From Raoultibacter timonensis (GTDB lineage: Bacteria; Actinomycetota; Coriobacteriia; Coriobacteriales; Eggerthellaceae): a DNA stretch of 64,000 nucleotides. Below, piece by piece: positions 7,683-16,486 of the stretch (within the stretch, counting starts at the first letter, position 1; each line of letters starts with the position of its first letter). Both the position numbers and the translations under genes were made by a program. Under the pieces are notes generated by a model. The model ran no database searches. It saw nothing but the letters and a program-made list of their open reading frames with translations, and had not been told where the DNA came from. Where the stretch lies: positions 351,515-415,514 of the forward strand of contig NZ_LT964679.1 in the NCBI RefSeq assembly GCF_900240215.1. Reading direction: 5' to 3'.

Positions 7683-10038
7683 AGCTCCAGCCCCCTTTCT
7701 CTGTCACTTGTTCGGTAGGAAGAACTTCGCTGTTGGATTCGGTGCATTTGTATATCTTGCATAGGAGGCCGTTGTAGGGCGCCCCGTATCCCGATTGCCC
7801 GATGTTGCTTTGCGTGGTCAGATTGTTGATGTTCGAGTCGAATACGCCGAACAGACGCTCGCGGTCGCCTTCGGGGAACCACCAGCCATGCTCGCTCATG
7901 ACGTAGCGCGGGTTGAGGCCCGGAGTGATTTTCGCCCGCTGACGACACCTGCCGCGATGGTTCTCGATCCATACCCAGTCGCCGTCTTGAACTTCTTGCT
8001 CCTCGGCCAGTTCAGGCGAGATTTCAACGATGGGGTCAGGATGGAATTCACGCATGGTTTCGAGGTTGCGATGCTCGGAATGGAAGAACTCCCACGAGCG
8101 GCGTCCGGTCATAAGGATGAGCGGGTACTCTTCGGCCAGATCGGGTGTGGATACCGGGCTTTCGCGCGGCTCCTCGTAATAGGGGGCGAGCGGCAGGTTG
8201 AACTGCTGGAACAGCACGGGTGTAAATTCGAAGCGACCCGTGTAGGTGTTGAAGCCGGGTTGGCCATCGTAGCGCACTTCGCCGGTTTCGTATTTCTTGT
8301 AATGCCAATCGGGCCATACGATAACCTTCTTTGTAAGTTCGTCGAAGGTGAGATCGGTGTTCGATTCGGAGAGGATCTGGTTCATCCAGTCGATGTCGTT
8401 GCTGGGTATGGGGCTATCGGGATTCAGGCGGTTGCAGAGCTCGGCAACCAGCTCCTCGTCGGTTTTGCATTCGTAGTAGCGATCGGACGCTTTGCGGATG
8501 ACTCGCAGGGGCCACCACCATGCGCGCAGCGAGTTGCGCTCCGGACCCATGGCGATGGGCAGAACGAGTTCGCAGTATGCCATGGCCGAAGGCGTAAGCA
8601 CGTAGTTGATGTCGACGTTGAACTCGGAATGATTCACCATGGCGTCGTAGATACGAGGAGCCTCGGTGGCCATGTTACTGATGGGATTGGTGGAGTAAAG
8701 TACGAACATTTTCAAGGGGAAGTCTTTTCCGACGTCGTTGAGCTTGCCATCGGATTCGAGCGTCTCCAAAACCACATCTTCTTGCGCCATATTGCCGACA
8801 TCGCCTTGCGCGTGCATGGGATAGCGGTTGTTCCCGAGGATCATCTTGCGTTGGTCTTCGGGAACGAAGCGCCAGTTGCTTCCCGTGGAAAGCGCAAGAT
8901 TGAAGGCGTGATCGACCATGAGCAGATTGCCGCCGGGCACATCGATGTTGCCCGTCATGCCGACGATCCCCATAATGGCTTGACCGGCGGGAGTAGCGGA
9001 AACCTGTTGGTCGAGTTTGAGCCCCCATTGCAGAGAACATGGCTTGGCGGACCCGATGAACCGTGCGGCAGCGCGAATGTCTTCGGCGTCGAGGCAGCAG
9101 ATTTCAGCTGCCTGCTCAACGCTCATGGTACGGCATCCCTCGATGAAGGTTTCGTAGCCGTAGCTCCAGCAATCGATGAACTCGTGGTCTATCAAATCTT
9201 CCTCATCGATGACGTTTGCAATAGCCATGGCTAAAGCGGCGTCGGTTGCGGGGCGCAGGGGCAGCCAGTACTTGGCTTTTGCCGCCAGCCACGTAAGGCG
9301 CGGATCTACGACAACAAGCTCGCTGCCGCGTTTCATGGCTTCGACGATCCAATGGCCCAAAAAGCCGTCGGGGTTCGATACGAGCGGGCTGTTGCCCCAA
9401 ATGAGGATGCATTCGGGGAGTACGTAGTCGGGAGAATCGAAGCGCTCGGGCAGGGCTTGCGACATGTCGGATATGATAAAGCACCCAGCCATGAGGGCCA
9501 TAACCGAAGCGCGCGGTCCATAGCAGGAGCTGCCCGAAAGGAATCCTCCCGTGTCGGATGGGCTGTTGAAGCCGACGTAGCACAGAGCGGTGGAGTGGAA
9601 GAACGTGGTATTGCGTCCGGTTCCCTGCTGCACGACGATCGATCCGCTTCCGTACGTTTCCTGGAAATACCGAACCTTCTCCTCGATGAGATCGAATGCC
9701 TCGTCCCAGCTGATGCGCTCCCACTTGTCTTTCCCGCGGTCTTCGTAGGCGCGCTTCATGGGATACTTCAGGCGGTCTTCTGCATACATGGCCTCAACGA
9801 TATCGAGGCATCGCATGCACAGGGCTCCGCGGCTGTACCCGTTGGCGGGGTCGCCTTCGATCTTCTCGAGCTTGCCCTCTTTGTTTACGTAGGCCAATAT
9901 GCCGCAGCCGTCATGGCATCCCGGCGCCGTCCACTGCGTAGTGCGGTAGACGGTATAGTCGCCCTCTTGCCAATGGTCGAGATCGCTGCGGTAGATGTCG
10001 GGGTTGTATTGGTTCCCCTCCAAATACTTCTTAGTCAT
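7657..10038 (-). CDS. Molybdopterin oxidoreductase, cytoplasmic, catechol-dehydroxylase-like (module 1)
   Basis: A 793-aa member of the DMSO reductase superfamily. Landmarks are the N-terminal Fe-S segment with Cys41, 45, 74 and 77; the KYPMKRAYEDRGKDKWERIS entry to the Mo-cofactor domain; CYGPR with Cys172 as the probable Mo/W ligand; LIWGNSPLVSNPDG and VVVDPRLTW for the first pterin; and a C-terminal dinucleotide-binding domain. There is no Tat signal, so it should act in the cytoplasm. The start at 10038 has a GGAAGTGA site. Upstream lies a zinc-ribbon mini-protein, downstream its ferredoxin, and divergently two MFS transporters. Characterised relatives with this layout remove hydroxyls from catechols; the substrate here is not known. 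The Fe-S motif spacing (C-x3-C-x28-C-x2-C) is unusual. Confidence 0.9.
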   Translation of the reverse strand: MTKKYLEGNQYNPDIYRSDLDHWQEGDYTVYRTTQWTAPGCHDGCGILAYVNKEGKLEKIEGDPANGYSRGALCMRCLDIVEAMYAEDRLKYPMKRAYEDRGKDKWERISWDEAFDLIEEKVRYFQETYGSGSIVVQQGTGRNTTFFHSTALCYVGFNSPSDTGGFLSGSSCYGPRASVMALMAGCFIISDMSQALPERFDSPDYVLPECILIWGNSPLVSNPDGFLGHWIVEAMKRGSELVVVDPRLTWLAAKAKYWLPLRPATDAALAMAIANVIDEEDLIDHEFIDCWSYGYETFIEGCRTMSVEQAAEICCLDAEDIRAAARFIGSAKPCSLQWGLKLDQQVSATPAGQAIMGIVGMTGNIDVPGGNLLMVDHAFNLALSTGSNWRFVPEDQRKMILGNNRYPMHAQGDVGNMAQEDVVLETLESDGKLNDVGKDFPLKMFVLYSTNPISNMATEAPRIYDAMVNHSEFNVDINYVLTPSAMAYCELVLPIAMGPERNSLRAWWWPLRVIRKASDRYYECKTDEELVAELCNRLNPDSPIPSNDIDWMNQILSESNTDLTFDELTKKVIVWPDWHYKKYETGEVRYDGQPGFNTYTGRFEFTPVLFQQFNLPLAPYYEEPRESPVSTPDLAEEYPLILMTGRRSWEFFHSEHRNLETMREFHPDPIVEISPELAEEQEVQDGDWVWIENHRGRCRQRAKITPGLNPRYVMSEHGWWFPEGDRERLFGVFDSNINNLTTQSNIGQSGYGAPYNGLLCKIYKCTESNSEVLPTEQVTEKGGWSYERNHLEF

Positions 10039-10123
10039 CGTCTCACTTCCTTCTCCTCTTGTTCGTCGCTTAGCTATGCAAGCCCCAAACGCATGCTCTG
10101 AGACGCGTTTGGAAGCCGTCTGC

Positions 10124-10360
10124 CTATTTGCTGCCAGGAGCCTTAGGGGCTTGGGGGCTTCCTGGGGCCTTCGGGGCTCCTGGGGCTCCGGGAGCGCTGG
10201 GGGTGCCGGGTGCGCCCGGAGCGCCAACGTTTGGGACGGGCATTGCGCTTGCCGGGAGTTCTGCCCCGCATTCGGGGCATACTGTTTCATTGGGCTGGCA
10301 TGTTGCTCCGCATGCGGGGCATGTCTTGTCGGCGGATATCGCGGCAGGTCTGAAGCACAT
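10124..10360 (-). CDS. Zinc-ribbon mini-protein with Pro/Gly/Ala-rich tail
   Basis: A 78-aa protein starting MCFRPAAISADKTCPACGA, with a second knuckle VCPECGAELP, so four cysteines for one zinc ribbon. About 40 residues of low-complexity Pro/Gly/Ala (GAPGAPGTPSAPGAPGAPK) follow. The ATG at 10360 has a GAAAGGAGAA site. It lies 85 bases upstream of molybdoenzyme 1 on the same strand and probably shares its transcript. It shares its N-terminus and layout with the protein cut by the left edge. The combination suggests a binding adaptor or regulatory role; no function is established. Confidence 0.78.
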   Translation of the reverse strand: MCFRPAAISADKTCPACGATCQPNETVCPECGAELPASAMPVPNVGAPGAPGTPSAPGAPGAPKAPGSPQAPKAPGSK

Positions 10361-10765
10361 GGCATTCTCCTTTCGGTAGGCATGGATTACGTGCGAGATA
10401 ACCGGATTCGGTTTCTGGCTGCATCGTATCAACGGCGCTTGATGCTGTCCCTCGTCCGGTGGTTTGCACGTTCGAAAGGAGCCTCATACCAATGGTATGA
10501 AATGGACTTGGGGGCGGAATGCATACTCCCCGATAATGGTTCGGGTTCTGAGATTTTGAGAAGGTAGGGTGCAGCGGCGAGGCTGGAATGCGGACAATCC
10601 TCAAACTGGATTAAACGGTACTTTGAACAGGTGAAACTCCGAGTTTTTAGCGCATTTCGCTTTGGGATGGGCAGCTGCTCTGCAGATGCGGGGGCGAAGC
10701 GGATGCGAGTGGTTTCGCATTCGATTGATCTGAACTGATGGTGGAAATCGTACAAGGGGGTATCG
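10361..10765. other. 405-bp divergent intergenic region
   Basis: This gap separates the minus-strand zinc-ribbon/molybdoenzyme unit from the plus-strand MFS unit and must hold both promoters. The only strong feature seen is a 17-bp palindrome (10484-10500), listed separately. No RNA gene or credible ORF was found. Confidence 0.7.
10484..10500. promoter_or_regulatory. 17-bp palindrome, candidate operator
   Basis: tcatacca-a-tggtatga: two perfect 8-bp half-sites around a single base, central in a divergent promoter region between a molybdoenzyme operon and a transporter operon. The size and symmetry fit a dimeric helix-turn-helix regulator such as a LuxR, TetR or GntR type. Confidence 0.55.
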
Positions 10766-11992
10766 ATGGACTACGCTCGCAAGCAAGATGAATCACAGTG
10801 GGGCAAAGGCCGGAAATCGAAAGTGGGTGCCAAGCTCTCGCTGCTGCTCAGCGGCGATGACGGAATGGTGCAAACGGCCCTCATATCTCCCTTGTTGGCA
10901 AGTATTGCGGTGGCGTATCCCGATGCGACCGAGCTTATGCTCGATCAGGCGATGTCGGTGACGGCGATGACCATGTTGCCCGCCATGCTGTGCTCGAGCG
11001 TTCTTGCCCGCTACTTCAATAAAAAGAAGCTCATCATGTTCGGCACGTTGCTGTTCATGCTCGCCGGCCTCTCGGCGATGTTTGCGCCGAACATGGGTGT
11101 CTTGGTGCTAACCCGAGCGATTCTCGGTATAGGGGCGGGCATCGCATTCCCGCTTGTGCCGTCATCGATTGCATACCTATTCAGCGAGCACGAGAAGAAC
11201 CAGATGCTCGGCTGGATGAACGCATGCGGGTCGCTCCTGTCGTTTACTTTGAGTATGGCGGCTGGTTGGGTGGCGCTTGTCAACTGGAAGCTCGCCTTCC
11301 TGTTCTATCTGATCTTTGTCCCCATCTTGGTGCTTCAGGCGATCTATCTGCCCAACTTCAAGCCCGAAAAGAAGGAGGCGGCCGACAAGGGTCTCAGCAA
11401 GGAGCCTCTGAATTGGAAAATGTGGTTTGTCGGCATAAGCATGCTTCTTTTCATGGTGCTTGCGATGGTGGCCACCTTCAAGCTGTCCTTGTTCGTTGAG
11501 CTCAACGGCCTTGGAACCTCTGCCGACAGCGGAACGGGTGTGTCGTGCATGACCTGCGCCTCGTTTCTTATCAGCCTCTTTTTCGCGGCGTATCTCGAAA
11601 AACTGAAGCGGTTTGCGCCGGTTGTCTCCTTTTGCTTCGCGGGTGCTGCGTTCATTACGCTTTCGGTGGCCGAGAGCATACCGGCCGTATTCGCCGGCAT
11701 GGTTTTGCTGGGATTCTGCATGGGCACCATCAATCCGTATTTCATGTCGGCGATGTCGATCGTTGCCCCCGACACGCGAAAAACGCTTGGGATGACCATG
11801 ATGTGCATCTTCCAGCTCGGGGGGCAGATCTTTACCCCGTACTACATGATGCTGGTCGGTGCTTTGGGTTTTTCATCCGAGCGCGCCTTATTCGGCTTTA
11901 CGGCAGGGATATTCATTGTTGCAGCCGTTGCCGTGGCTCTATTCGCTCTTCTCAAGACGGTGCAAGAAAGGAGGAAATCGACAACAGAGTAG
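10766..11992 (+). CDS. MFS transporter of the redox island (first of two)
   Basis: A 408-aa polytopic protein with ~12 membrane segments. The N-terminus is hydrophilic and basic, then TM1 begins near residue 30. The loop after TM2 (ARYFNKKKLIMFG) is a degenerate motif A, and LTRAILGIGAGIAFPLVPSS is a typical TM4. It starts at the ATG at 10766 behind AAGGGGG. The second MFS gene follows after 62 bases, and molybdoenzyme 2 comes next. In catechol-dehydroxylase loci an MFS gene commonly accompanies the enzyme, so import of the aromatic substrate or export of the product is the likely role (inference). Confidence 0.87.
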   Translation: MDYARKQDESQWGKGRKSKVGAKLSLLLSGDDGMVQTALISPLLASIAVAYPDATELMLDQAMSVTAMTMLPAMLCSSVLARYFNKKKLIMFGTLLFMLAGLSAMFAPNMGVLVLTRAILGIGAGIAFPLVPSSIAYLFSEHEKNQMLGWMNACGSLLSFTLSMAAGWVALVNWKLAFLFYLIFVPILVLQAIYLPNFKPEKKEAADKGLSKEPLNWKMWFVGISMLLFMVLAMVATFKLSLFVELNGLGTSADSGTGVSCMTCASFLISLFFAAYLEKLKRFAPVVSFCFAGAAFITLSVAESIPAVFAGMVLLGFCMGTINPYFMSAMSIVAPDTRKTLGMTMMCIFQLGGQIFTPYYMMLVGALGFSSERALFGFTAGIFIVAAVAVALFALLKTVQERRKSTTE

Positions 11993-12054
11993 CTGGTACG
12001 CGTAATGCGACCTGATGTCGCAAAAAATGATTGCAAACAGCTAAGGAGGGTTAT

Positions 12055-13278
12055 ATGTCAAGTATAGTTAAGGCCCTGAACATGAAAGAGGCCTGGGGTG
12101 TCTACGCTCTCTATATCATGGTTGCGGGTGCTGGTGCGGTTACACCCGCTCTGGCAGCGTTCGGTGCGGCGTTTCCCGATGCCGATCCGGTCACGATCAG
12201 CTTGATTCAGAGCTTACCGTCTCTTACGACCATCATCGGCACGTTGTTCATCGGTGCCGTGGCGGGCAAAAAGATCCCCTTCAAGGTTGCCGGCATTGCC
12301 GCGCTGTTGGTTTACCTTGTTTTCGGTTGTCTTCCTGCAATATGGAACGACTCGCTTACTTCGATTCTCATCGCCCGAGCTCTCGTGGGCTTCGGCATGG
12401 GTATGGTGTCTCCTCTCGGCGCAGCCGTTTTCCTTCGTATCGTCAACAACAAGGAAGAGCGCTCGAAGTACCTCGGCCGCGGTGGGGCCATGCAGCAGGC
12501 TGGCTGCGTCGTCCTGACGTTGCTCGGCGGATTCTTGTGCGCTATCGATTGGCGTCTGACGTTTTGGGCCTACGGCCTCGCGCTCGTCGCTCTTCTTATC
12601 TTCGTCATCTGCTTCAAGGAGCCTCCGACGCTTGCCGAGGAAGCGGCTGCTGAAGGTACTACGGAAGAGAAGTCCCATATTCCCGGAACGGCTTGGTTCT
12701 TCATCATCGTCTTCCTGCTTGCTCAGGTGGTCTGCAGTCCGACTATGATGAACTTCTCTACCTTGATGGCGACGAACGTACCCGGGGAAGATCCGACAAC
12801 CGTTGCCGGTATAGCGGGCACATTGCTCTCGGTGTTCGTGCTAGCCGGTGTCGTGTCCTCGGTTCTCATGGATAAGCTCGTGCGCCTTTTCGGAAGGTAT
12901 ACCGGTGCGGCGGCTCTGGTCATCACGCTTATCGGCAACGTGATCATCGCGAATGCGAATTCGGTTGTCCTGTTCACCATCGGCATTCTCGTATTCGGGT
13001 TCGGCTGGTGCCTGGTTATACCCGTTGTCAACCTCGAATGCGGAAACGTCACCAACAAGGCGGGTCTTGCCATGGTGGCATCGCTTGTCATGGTAGCGAT
13101 GAACCTCGGTAACTTCGCCGCATCCTACTACATGGGCGCCGTCTTCTCGATCGTCGGCAACAACCCGTCGATGTGCCTGATCGTCGATTCCGTCGCATTT
13201 GCGATCCTTGCTATAGCGTGGGCGGTTTTCAACATGAGGAACAAGGCCTGGTCCAAAGGCGGGGTATCGGAGAAGTAG
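12055..13278 (+). CDS. MFS transporter of the redox island (second of two)
   Basis: A 407-aa, 12-TM protein. Residues ~75-80 hold AGKKIPFKVAG in the position of motif A, and IARALVGFGMGMVSPLGAAV is the TM4 signature. The start is the ATG at 12055, supported by a strong AAGGAGGG site; an upstream start at 12031 would precede that site. It shares topology with the preceding MFS gene but little sequence identity by eye, so the pair probably handles different compounds, or substrate and product. A short GC hairpin separates it from molybdoenzyme 2. Confidence 0.87.
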   Translation: MSSIVKALNMKEAWGVYALYIMVAGAGAVTPALAAFGAAFPDADPVTISLIQSLPSLTTIIGTLFIGAVAGKKIPFKVAGIAALLVYLVFGCLPAIWNDSLTSILIARALVGFGMGMVSPLGAAVFLRIVNNKEERSKYLGRGGAMQQAGCVVLTLLGGFLCAIDWRLTFWAYGLALVALLIFVICFKEPPTLAEEAAAEGTTEEKSHIPGTAWFFIIVFLLAQVVCSPTMMNFSTLMATNVPGEDPTTVAGIAGTLLSVFVLAGVVSSVLMDKLVRLFGRYTGAAALVITLIGNVIIANANSVVLFTIGILVFGFGWCLVIPVVNLECGNVTNKAGLAMVASLVMVAMNLGNFAASYYMGAVFSIVGNNPSMCLIVDSVAFAILAIAWAVFNMRNKAWSKGGVSEK

Positions 13279-13291
13279 AGGTTTGCTTTCA

Positions 13292-13308
13292 GGCGCGCTC
13301 AGCGCGCC
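13292..13308 (+). terminator. Short GC hairpin between MFS and molybdoenzyme 2
   Basis: Perfect 7-bp GC stem (ggcgcgc/gcgcgcc) with a TCA loop, 13 bases after the MFS stop. No U-tract. It may partly terminate or process the transcript between transporter and enzyme. Confidence 0.4.
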
Positions 13309-13374
13309 GTGCAGACGAAAGATCGGGCGGTGCCGCAAGACGCGCCGCCCGGCAAACGAGAGATGGGAGGAACA

Positions 13375-15678
13375 GTGGCATTCGGAACATTTACAACGCC
13401 GATAACGTGGCAAGAGGGGGAGTACACCGTAACGCGAACCAATTCCTGGTCTCCTCCGGGAGACCATCCGACCGGCGCAGGCATGCTTTTGTACGTGAAG
13501 GACGGGATTCTGGAGAAGGTCGAAGGCGATCCCGAACAGTCCATTACCAAGGGGGCCATGCCCATTCGCATGCTGTCCTTGCCGGAATACGTATACAGTC
13601 CTTACAGGATTCTGCATCCGATGAAGCGCGCGCGGGACAAGCGCGGTGATGATTCCGCGTGGGAGCAGGTATCGTGGGACGAGGCTTACGACCTTATCGT
13701 CGAGAACGTCAGGCGCTGCACCGAGCAGTACGGCTCGAACTCCATTGCGACGTTCGTGGGTACCGGTCGCGAGGCAGGGAACTGGGGTCCCACCATGTCA
13801 TGCCGAGTTTTCAACAGCCCCAATATCGTGTACATGCAGTCAGGCTGGTCGTGCTACGGCCCTCGTATGGCCTGCACGTCGTATGTGCTCGGAGCGCCGT
13901 ATCCTGAGCTCGACTACGCCTCCCAGTACCCGACGAGCTACGATGATCCTCGCTGGCAGCGGCCTGAGGTGATTCTCATTTGGGGCAAGGAGCCCCTGAA
14001 ATCGAATCCCGATGGTTTCTGGGGCCATTCGATTGTCGATATGTACGCGATGGGTACGAAATTCATTGTCGTCGATCCCCGTCTTACCTGGGAAGCGGCT
14101 CGTGCCGAAATCTGGCTGCAGGTGCGTCCCGGCACCGATGCGGCGCTCGGTATGGCATTCTGCAACGTTATTATCTCGGAAGATCTGTACGACCATGATT
14201 TCGTCGAGAAGTGGTGTTTCGGTTTCGATCAGTTTGCCGAGCGCGTGCAGACCATGAGCCCAGCTGAAGCTGCGGAAATCTGCGAAGTGCCCGAGGAGAA
14301 GATCATCGAGGCTGCGCGCATGTATGCCAAGGCGAAGCCGGCGGCGCTTCAATGGGGGCTTGCCGTCGATCAAAAGCCCAACGGCATCCAGATGGGTTTC
14401 TGCTGCTTGGCGATGATGGCCATCACGGGCAACATCGATAATCCTGGCGGCAATATCATGGGAGCGATCGATATCGGCGGTTTGGGTTCGGGTTACACGG
14501 ATCTCGACCCGCAAAGCAAGATCAACGAGATGATAGGCGTCGACGAGTACCCGGCCATGGTGCGCACGCAGCAGTTCACGCACCCCGACACGGTGCTCGA
14601 CGAGTTGGAAAAAGAGGATTCGATATTCCATATGGGCTTCTTTACGAGCGCGAACGCCATTGCGAATCCCTGCAACCTGCCCAAGCGATGGGAAAAGGCT
14701 CTGGATAAACTCGAGTTCAACGTGGTGATGGATATCGTTATGACGCCGACGGCCGAGGCCGTATGCGATCTGTTCTTGCCGGTCAACACCTATGCCGAGC
14801 GTGATATGTACGTAGCTACCCATTATGGTGCTTGCGGCACGTGGATCGGGGCCATCAAGAAGGCGATCACGGTAGGGGAGGCGAAGTCCGATATCACCAT
14901 TATGCGCGAGTTGGGTACTCGCCTGCGTCCTGAGCTGTGGGAGAGGTACAAGACCGACATCGAGTACATCGACGATCAGAAGCTCTGTACGCTGAAGACG
15001 CCCGACGGGCGGCCGTTGACCATGCAGGATCTGTTCGACCATGGGAGCTACCATGTCGATTACGAGTACAGAAAATACGAAAAGGGACTGCTGCGCCCCG
15101 ATGGTCAGCCGGGCTTCATGACGCCGACTGGGCGCATTGAGCTGTATTCTACAATGCTTGAGGCTTGGGGCGACGAGCCCTTGCCCTATTACGAGGAGCC
15201 GCCGACATCGCCGCGTTCCACGCCGGAATACGCCGAGGAATATCCGATGGTGCTATCCACCGGTGCACGTACGTGGTCGTACTTCCATTCGGAGCAGCGC
15301 CATGTACCGTTGTTGCGCGAAGTGGAGCCGTGGCCGCTTGTGGATATCAACCCCAAAGATGCCGACAGATACGGTTTGCATGACGGGGATTGGGTGTGGC
15401 TTGAAAACGACAACGGTCGCTGCAAGATGAAGCTTTCGGTGCAGCCTGGGCAGAAAGAAGGAGCTCTGGCTTCTCAGCACGGGTGGTGGTACCCCGAGCG
15501 CGACGCCTCATCGCCCTCGCTGTTCGACGTGTACGAAGTAAATGTCAACAATCTCGTGCCGTACAAGACCATCGGCAAACTGGGCTGGGGCGCGCCGTTC
15601 AAATGTCTCATGTGCAAGATATACAAGGCAGAGCCTTCCGCGGATATCGATAGAATCGAGGAGGTCTACCATGGCTAA
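13375..15678 (+). CDS. Molybdopterin oxidoreductase lacking the Fe-S cysteines (module 2)
   Basis: A 767-aa superfamily member colinear with modules 1 and 3: HPMKRARDKRGDDSAWEQVS, then SCYGPR with Cys160 as probable Mo/W ligand, LIWGKEPLKSNPDG, VVVDPRLTW and a C-terminal pterin domain. The N-terminal cysteines of its paralogues are all replaced: GDHPTGAG stands where they have GCHDGCG, and GAMPIRM where they have GALCMRC. So no N-terminal [4Fe-4S] cluster should form. I chose the GTG at 13375, well spaced from GGGAGGA; an ATG at 13363 or a GTG at 13309 is possible. There is no Tat signal. Its stop overlaps the ferredoxin start by 8 bases. Confidence 0.88.
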   Translation: MAFGTFTTPITWQEGEYTVTRTNSWSPPGDHPTGAGMLLYVKDGILEKVEGDPEQSITKGAMPIRMLSLPEYVYSPYRILHPMKRARDKRGDDSAWEQVSWDEAYDLIVENVRRCTEQYGSNSIATFVGTGREAGNWGPTMSCRVFNSPNIVYMQSGWSCYGPRMACTSYVLGAPYPELDYASQYPTSYDDPRWQRPEVILIWGKEPLKSNPDGFWGHSIVDMYAMGTKFIVVDPRLTWEAARAEIWLQVRPGTDAALGMAFCNVIISEDLYDHDFVEKWCFGFDQFAERVQTMSPAEAAEICEVPEEKIIEAARMYAKAKPAALQWGLAVDQKPNGIQMGFCCLAMMAITGNIDNPGGNIMGAIDIGGLGSGYTDLDPQSKINEMIGVDEYPAMVRTQQFTHPDTVLDELEKEDSIFHMGFFTSANAIANPCNLPKRWEKALDKLEFNVVMDIVMTPTAEAVCDLFLPVNTYAERDMYVATHYGACGTWIGAIKKAITVGEAKSDITIMRELGTRLRPELWERYKTDIEYIDDQKLCTLKTPDGRPLTMQDLFDHGSYHVDYEYRKYEKGLLRPDGQPGFMTPTGRIELYSTMLEAWGDEPLPYYEEPPTSPRSTPEYAEEYPMVLSTGARTWSYFHSEQRHVPLLREVEPWPLVDINPKDADRYGLHDGDWVWLENDNGRCKMKLSVQPGQKEGALASQHGWWYPERDASSPSLFDVYEVNVNNLVPYKTIGKLGWGAPFKCLMCKIYKAEPSADIDRIEEVYHG

Positions 15679-16006
15679 AAAAGGACTCATGATCGACTAC
15701 CTGTTGTGCACGGGTTGCCACTCTTGCGAAGTGTCATGCAAGTTGGAAAAAAACCTTCCGACCGGCGAGTTCGGTATCAAGCTCGCCGAAGATAAGCCTT
15801 GGCAGATCGACGATGACACGTGGGAGTACAAGTGGATTCCCGTTCCCACGCAACTGTGCGACCTCTGCGAGGATCGAACAGCCGAGGGTAAGGTACCGAG
15901 CTGCGTGCTCCACTGCTGCTCCCATTGCATGCATTACGGGGAAATCGAAGATCTTGCGAAGGAGATGTCCGAGCTCGATCGTAAGGCTGTGCTGTTTACG
16001 GTATAG
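15671..16006 (+). CDS. Small 4Fe-4S ferredoxin partner of molybdoenzyme 2
   Basis: A 111-aa ferredoxin-like protein with Cys13, 16, 19 and 23 (LCTGCHSCEVSC) and Cys63, 66, 78 and 82 (CDLC...CVLHC), plus extra cysteines at 83 and 86. Two [4Fe-4S] clusters are expected. Its ATG overlaps the stop of the catalytic gene (ATGGCTAA), so the two are translationally coupled and presumably form a complex. It retains full cluster ligands even though its catalytic partner has lost its own, so electrons would pass directly from these clusters to the Mo/W cofactor or not be needed at all. Confidence 0.9.
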   Translation: MAKKGLMIDYLLCTGCHSCEVSCKLEKNLPTGEFGIKLAEDKPWQIDDDTWEYKWIPVPTQLCDLCEDRTAEGKVPSCVLHCCSHCMHYGEIEDLAKEMSELDRKAVLFTV

Positions 16007-16097
16007 GTCGGGTGCTCGATGCGAATGGTTTGCGAGAAGTCGCGGAAGGAACATCGAATCGGCGCGATCTCTCGCTCGATGAGAAAGGGGTTTGCTC

Positions 16098-16307
16098 ATG
16101 ACGAAGGATGAGTTTCTTGCGTTAGCGGAGGAAGAGCAGCTTTCTTGGCTGACCGAACAAACCGACGAAGGTCGGGAGGTGTCTGCCATCTGCGAAGAGA
16201 TGGGCTGCACTCGGGCCGATCTTCAGGGTTTCGGCTATACCTGGGCTCTTGGCCAATGGCGCTATCTGTCAATGAAGGATCGCGCTTCGGTCGTTGCGCA
16301 GAACTAG
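16098..16307 (+). CDS. Small acidic protein of unknown function
   Basis: A 69-aa protein (MTKDEFLALAEEEQLSWLTE...) starting at an ATG behind GAGAAAGGGG. It is acidic, with predicted helices and two central cysteines. The segment VSAICEEMGCTRADLQGFGY could form a helix-turn-helix-like unit, but there is no basic recognition helix, so DNA binding is only a guess. It sits between molybdoenzyme modules 2 and 3, 91 bases after ferredoxin 2 and before a strong hairpin, so it closes the module 2 transcript. Family not recognised. Confidence 0.6.
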   Translation: MTKDEFLALAEEEQLSWLTEQTDEGREVSAICEEMGCTRADLQGFGYTWALGQWRYLSMKDRASVVAQN

Positions 16308-16322
16308 CCTTGTTGTCCGTAC

Positions 16323-16359
16323 GTACCCGAAGGCGACCTTATCGATCGCCTTCGGGTAC
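16323..16359 (+). terminator. Perfect 14-bp hairpin after module 2
   Basis: Arms 16323-16336 and 16346-16359 pair perfectly with a 9-nt loop, 16 bases after the stop of the small protein. No U-tract follows. Likely terminates or stabilises the MFS/module 2 transcript. Confidence 0.55.
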
Positions 16360-16443
16360 TCAGCTTCGCTTGCGAAGGGAAAGGAGGGGCTTATGCATGG
16401 GGGTGTTGTGATGCTCAAGCCTCCTGTTCGCGCCGATGCGCCG

Positions 16444-16475
16444 TCTCTCGTCTGACGAAACTATCTGACGAGAGA
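16444..16475 (+). promoter_or_regulatory. Hairpin covering the ribosome-binding site of molybdoenzyme 3
   Basis: Arms tctctcgtc (16444-16452) and gacgagaga (16467-16475) are exact complements with a 14-nt loop. The right arm includes most of the GAGAGG Shine-Dalgarno sequence that precedes the ATG at 16487. If both arms are transcribed, the hairpin would mask the site and make translation of module 3 conditional. It could instead be a DNA operator. Confidence 0.45.
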
Positions 16476-16486
16476 GGAACGGTTCA

